Below are positions 60,488 through 64,000 of a DNA stretch of 64,000 nt, piece after piece. The notes beneath the pieces were generated by a model. That model made no database searches. It was not told where the DNA came from and saw only the letters and a program-made list of their open reading frames with translations. Source of the stretch: Lytechinus variegatus (lineage: Eukaryota; Echinodermata; Echinoidea; Temnopleuroida; Toxopneustidae). The stretch is from the NCBI RefSeq assembly GCF_018143015.1, contig NC_054751.1:31200347-31264346 (forward strand). Reading direction: 5' to 3'. A program made the position numbers and the translations under genes. Position 1 is the first letter of the stretch, and each line of letters opens with the position of its first letter.

Positions 60488-63400
60488 AGTTTTGCTGCTT
60501 TTTGACACTAAAGCCATTACTTTACTGTCCTGTAAGTCGCCTTAACCATGTATTGTTATCGCCTGACTGCATTGACTGTGATTGTGTTCTATTATGTAAT
60601 ACAATGATGGCTTCTATTCGCGTGTCTGGTTCATTGTATCACAACATTGTAATACTATGTGGCGACTTCAATGCAGACCTATCTCTTCCAACTAATTTGT
60701 GGAAAGCTAAGACGAGCCTATTGCACTCATTCACGAAAAAGCTAGATCTTGGAAATGTCAGCAGCTGTCACGGAATAGCATCAAGCCACATGTATACTTA
60801 CTGCAGTGATAATGGAGTAAACAAATCCCAAATTGACATGTTCATTACTCGCGCATGTCAGATGAACAAAGTGCAAAGGTTCTGCATTCTCAATGAAGAT
60901 CCCATGAACACTTCTGATCATCTGCCTATTCAAGTGTTTGTTGAATGGATACTGGAGGAAGGAGAATGTAAAAACACCAAGGAAGTGCCACCTGCTAGTA
61001 GACCTAATGGACGGTCACTTAAACGCATCCAGGTCAAATGGAATAACCACTCACAAAGAGACATCGAGGAAATGTACACTAAGCCTCTTGAGGAAACCTG
61101 TGAAAGAGTACTCAAGAACCTTCAACATGACTCTCTGCATCCCAACCAACTAGAGAAAGTACTAGATCAGCTAGCTACGGAGATGTGCAACACCAGCACT
61201 TCAAACCTGGAATCCACCTCATCATGTCCCAAGAGGAAACATCAGAAGCATGAATGGGACTCAAAGGTTGATGCTATATACACTGATATGAAGAGGACTT
61301 GGAAGAGATGGAAATGTAATGGAAGAAAGAGAGATCCCTCCAATACGCTATGGAAGGAGTACAAAGTATCTAAACACGCTTTCCGGGTAGCACTTAGACG
61401 ATCTCGAAGGAGCTGTGAGCTTTCACTCATCAGAAAAATCGAAAGAGCTAGGAAATCTGATACTAAGCTGTTTTACACGCTCATCAAGCAGTCTCGAAGC
61501 CAGAAAGTATCAGAAACTGACAACCTTATATATAGAGACAAGAAGTATGCTGGTAACGCTGTAATACAGGGGTTCAATGCGTTCTTCTCCGATCTTGCGG
61601 TTCCAAGCCAAGGATGTTACCAACAGAGCATTGTAGATAGTGTTGAGGACATTGCCAACTCAATCACCCCAACTAAAGTGGAGTTTACCATGGAAGAACT
61701 TAATACAGCAATCAAAAAGCTCAAGAGAAATAAGGCTCCGGGTATTGACAACATATCAGCAGAGCATGTCATATTCTCTGGACACAATCTAAGAAAGCTG
61801 CTCTTGTTTCTACTCAACTCGCTACTCTCCCATGGGCATATACCTGAGTCATTCCTCAGAGGGATTATCATACCTATTCACAAAGGCAAAGGAAAATCTG
61901 TATGCGATCCAGGAAACTACAGAGGTATTACCCTCTCCACCACTTTCTGCAAATTGGTAGAAGTGCTCCTCAAGCCTACAATTACTCAATGCCTTGAAGA
62001 TTTTGATGTTCCCGACGAACTGCAACACGGATTCCAAGAAGATCACTCATGCTCTCTCACAGCAATATCCCTCAACTTCATCGTGGAAAATAACATCAAG
62101 TGCAAAAGACCTACTTTTGCTGCCTTTCTGGATGCGGCGAAAGCCTTCGATACGGTATGGCACACAGGATTAATGTACAAACTTTATCACCTGGGTGTTA
62201 CTGGAACCACCTGGTACATCATCTTCAAACTGTACAATGGGTTGAAAAGCACGGTATACTGGAGCAACCAAATCAGCCAGTGGTTCCCTGTTGAGCAAGG
62301 AGTAAGACAAGGAGGTATACTTTCTCCCCTCCTCTACCTTGTCTTTATAGATGGACTCATTAAGAGACTCAGGAAAAGTGGAGCGGGATGCTGCACCCTA
62401 GGTCGTTTTATGGGCACTCTCGTGCTGGCAGACGATGTGGTTCTCCTGGCAAACTCTCAACAAGAGCTGAATGAGATGCTAGCGATAGTGCATTCCTACT
62501 CCAGTCAGTGGCACTATTCCATAAATCCAACGAAGAGTGCTGTCGTAGTCTACAACTGTAAGACCACACAGGAAACACACGTCTGGAAGTTTGGGGAAGA
62601 CAGTATCCCTGAGAAAGAAAGTCATCCACATCTTGGTGTCCAAAGGGCATCCAAGCGGATCAACAACAGATGCCACAACATTATGCAGCTTGGAAGCAAG
62701 ACCCTATATAGCTTGACTGGCTCTGGAGCTAAGAGAAGAGGTCTCTCCCCGCCTATTCTTGCCGTTTTATGGGATGTCTTTTGTGTTCCCCGCATGCTGT
62801 ATGGTGTTGAAATCATCAACCTTCTTGAGGGAGAAAAGGCCACCCTCGACAAATACCAGAGTCAAGTATTCAAAACCTTGCTTGGACTTCCCAAGACAAC
62901 TAGCTCTGCAGCAATCTACCTCCTCACAGGCTTAGCTCCTCTTTCCACCTCGGTTGACCTCTCTCATCTACGTCTCCTTGGTAAACTGCTTGCCCTGCCT
63001 CCTTCCAGAGTGGAGTCAAGAATCTTCTTCCACACCTTGTGCCACAATCCCAATGCTCCAACTCTGATGAAATATAGAGCCTTACTAGAAAAATACAACC
63101 TACCAGACTTGACAGAGTCCTGCAGTGAGGCATCCACTTACTCATCGTGGAAGAGGAGGATATCACTAGCAGCAAATCAATTTGTAGCTACCTCCACCAG
63201 TCTGCAAATCCAAGAACGGTCTTCTCTCTCCCTGTTTGTTGGTGTAAGCCCAGCCCACATCCAGAACCTCTACCCATCCATGATCGATCCTCCCCGGCTG
63301 AGACAAGCAATAACCCTCAAGGCACAACTTCTGACCCACACCTACCTCACCAGAAGCAGACTCTGTAAAATCACAAAGGATCATCAGGATGCTCTCTGCA

Positions 63401-63829
63401 CAGCTTGCAAATCTGCTGATGAAACCGTGGAACATATAATTGGAGAGTGTGACATGTACTCCGAGGAAAGGAGTAAAGCTCTCTCCCACTTTCCAGCGGA
63501 AGTAAGAGATGATCTGGATAGACTTCCTCCTTCAGTAAAGTCTGTATCTATTACTAGACTCCTCTTGCTGGGAGTCCTAGGACAGATCAAGCTAGACATC
63601 CCAGATTTTCATTATTTCACTTTCCGATTCTTGACTGAAATACATCACAAACGACTAGAGGTTCTAAACCCTTGACCTTGTATCTTTGGTCCCTGTGTCT
63701 GCACTTTGTACCTACCTTACGTTTACCTCCACTACTTGCATGTACACGTATATTAACTTCAAACTAACTACCTGTACACTGCGTACAGTTCTCCAGACTG
63801 GAGGAAATCAAGAAGAAGAAGAAGAATGT
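60488..63829 (+). mobile_element. Non-LTR retrotransposon (LINE), 5'-truncated
   Basis: The 5' edge is placed just after a MITE fragment (about 60475-60490), inside the endonuclease region, as expected from incomplete reverse transcription. The 3' UTR is about 150 bp and ends in a short (GAA)n tract at 63813-63827, a plausible LINE 3' end. No target duplication was identified. The long open frame argues for recent insertion. Confidence 0.85.
60502..63675 (+). CDS. LINE ORF2-type protein: partial endonuclease plus reverse transcriptase, 1057 codons open
   Basis: Encodes the enzyme of a non-LTR retrotransposon, which nicks target DNA and copies element RNA onto it. The frame opens inside an apurinic-type endonuclease domain: ILCGDFNADL (about 50-59), QIDMFI, then TSDHLPIQVF (about 137-146), so the endonuclease N-terminus is absent. 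The reverse transcriptase runs from about 395: NKAPGIDNISAEHV, PIHKGKGK, NYRGITLS, GFQEDHSCSLTAI, AFLDAAKAFDTVWH, GVRQGGILSPLLY, and the catalytic LVLADDVVLL. A Cys/His knuckle-like CTACKSADETVEHIIGEC lies near residue 970. No stop or frameshift interrupts it. The sequence suggests the CR1/Jockey side of LINE diversity, but the exact clade cannot be fixed by eye. The annotated first Met is only the first in the open frame. Confidence 0.95.
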   Translation: MTLKPLLYCPVSRLNHVLLSPDCIDCDCVLLCNTMMASIRVSGSLYHNIVILCGDFNADLSLPTNLWKAKTSLLHSFTKKLDLGNVSSCHGIASSHMYTYCSDNGVNKSQIDMFITRACQMNKVQRFCILNEDPMNTSDHLPIQVFVEWILEEGECKNTKEVPPASRPNGRSLKRIQVKWNNHSQRDIEEMYTKPLEETCERVLKNLQHDSLHPNQLEKVLDQLATEMCNTSTSNLESTSSCPKRKHQKHEWDSKVDAIYTDMKRTWKRWKCNGRKRDPSNTLWKEYKVSKHAFRVALRRSRRSCELSLIRKIERARKSDTKLFYTLIKQSRSQKVSETDNLIYRDKKYAGNAVIQGFNAFFSDLAVPSQGCYQQSIVDSVEDIANSITPTKVEFTMEELNTAIKKLKRNKAPGIDNISAEHVIFSGHNLRKLLLFLLNSLLSHGHIPESFLRGIIIPIHKGKGKSVCDPGNYRGITLSTTFCKLVEVLLKPTITQCLEDFDVPDELQHGFQEDHSCSLTAISLNFIVENNIKCKRPTFAAFLDAAKAFDTVWHTGLMYKLYHLGVTGTTWYIIFKLYNGLKSTVYWSNQISQWFPVEQGVRQGGILSPLLYLVFIDGLIKRLRKSGAGCCTLGRFMGTLVLADDVVLLANSQQELNEMLAIVHSYSSQWHYSINPTKSAVVVYNCKTTQETHVWKFGEDSIPEKESHPHLGVQRASKRINNRCHNIMQLGSKTLYSLTGSGAKRRGLSPPILAVLWDVFCVPRMLYGVEIINLLEGEKATLDKYQSQVFKTLLGLPKTTSSAAIYLLTGLAPLSTSVDLSHLRLLGKLLALPPSRVESRIFFHTLCHNPNAPTLMKYRALLEKYNLPDLTESCSEASTYSSWKRRISLAANQFVATSTSLQIQERSSLSLFVGVSPAHIQNLYPSMIDPPRLRQAITLKAQLLTHTYLTRSRLCKITKDHQDALCTACKSADETVEHIIGECDMYSEERSKALSHFPAEVRDDLDRLPPSVKSVSITRLLLLGVLGQIKLDIPDFHYFTFRFLTEIHHKRLEVLNP

Positions 63830-64000
63830 GTCATTGTCATTGTATTTCTATGTGAATGGTGGCTTATTGTGTGAACATTTTATTGACTATTGTTGGTCAA
63901 TGACAATCTACAACAGGATTTGCTTCCTGAAAAGAACTCCATCTAATGCTAACACTTGCATGGTTCCCGCTTAACTCTTGCATGCTGGTGATGTGCGCCC
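63830..64000. other. Right edge, non-coding
   Basis: No feature recognised. Confidence 0.4.

Noticed and set aside
60502-60640. True start of the LINE protein at the first methionine
   Set aside because: The endonuclease domain lacks its N-terminal part, so the first Met of the open frame is an artefact of truncation.

Overview
The window looks like nuclear DNA from an echinoderm, most likely a sea urchin. It is AT-rich and intron-bearing, with short vertebrate-like orthologous exons separated by long introns. The non-coding space is filled with foldback/MITE families, tRNA-derived SINEs, one long LINE and low-complexity tracts. The taxonomic call is inference from repeat style and protein similarity; no database was searched.

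Four host genes can be supported. (1) Positions 1147-5432, plus strand: the 3' end of a two-pore-domain potassium channel gene; two exons are visible and the 5' exons lie off the left edge. (2) Positions 14502-30289, minus strand: a complete FIGNL1 (fidgetin-like 1) AAA ATPase gene. It has 16 coding exons with GT/AG junctions and matching phases throughout, giving a 744-residue protein. (3) Positions 36432-37557, plus strand: complete two-exon ANAPC10 (APC10/DOC1), 182 residues. (4) Positions 44631-44999, minus strand: the last exon of an unrecognised small cysteine-rich protein. The K2P gene and FIGNL1 are convergent; FIGNL1 and ANAPC10 are divergent, with coding starts about 6.2 kb apart. 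Nothing in the sequence links their functions.

Regions: 1-5.6 kb is the channel gene, with foldback elements in its intron. 6.0-14.2 kb is a tandem segmental duplication between the channel and FIGNL1, in which each copy received different insertions: a MITE, a G-rich minisatellite and a TTCGTAATTCCGAA element in copy A; a short MITE and a repeat carrying TGACCTTTGACC motifs in copy B. 14.2-31.1 kb is FIGNL1, whose terminal exon is followed by two decayed copies of itself. 31-36.4 kb is intergenic with two MITEs. 36.4-38 kb is ANAPC10. 38-64 kb is accessory, repeat-dominated DNA: several MITEs, a 2.64-kb DNA transposon with identical 57-bp inverted ends and a 6-bp target duplication, a second copy of the TTCGTAATTCCGAA element with a 9-bp target duplication, GCGCGAAGCGCGAGC repeats, and a LINE with an uninterrupted 1057-codon ORF.

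I found no convincing new multi-gene system. The most noteworthy signals are the duplication with its insertion chronology, the terminal-exon duplicates of FIGNL1, the young 2.64-kb transposon, and the TTCGTAATTCCGAA element.
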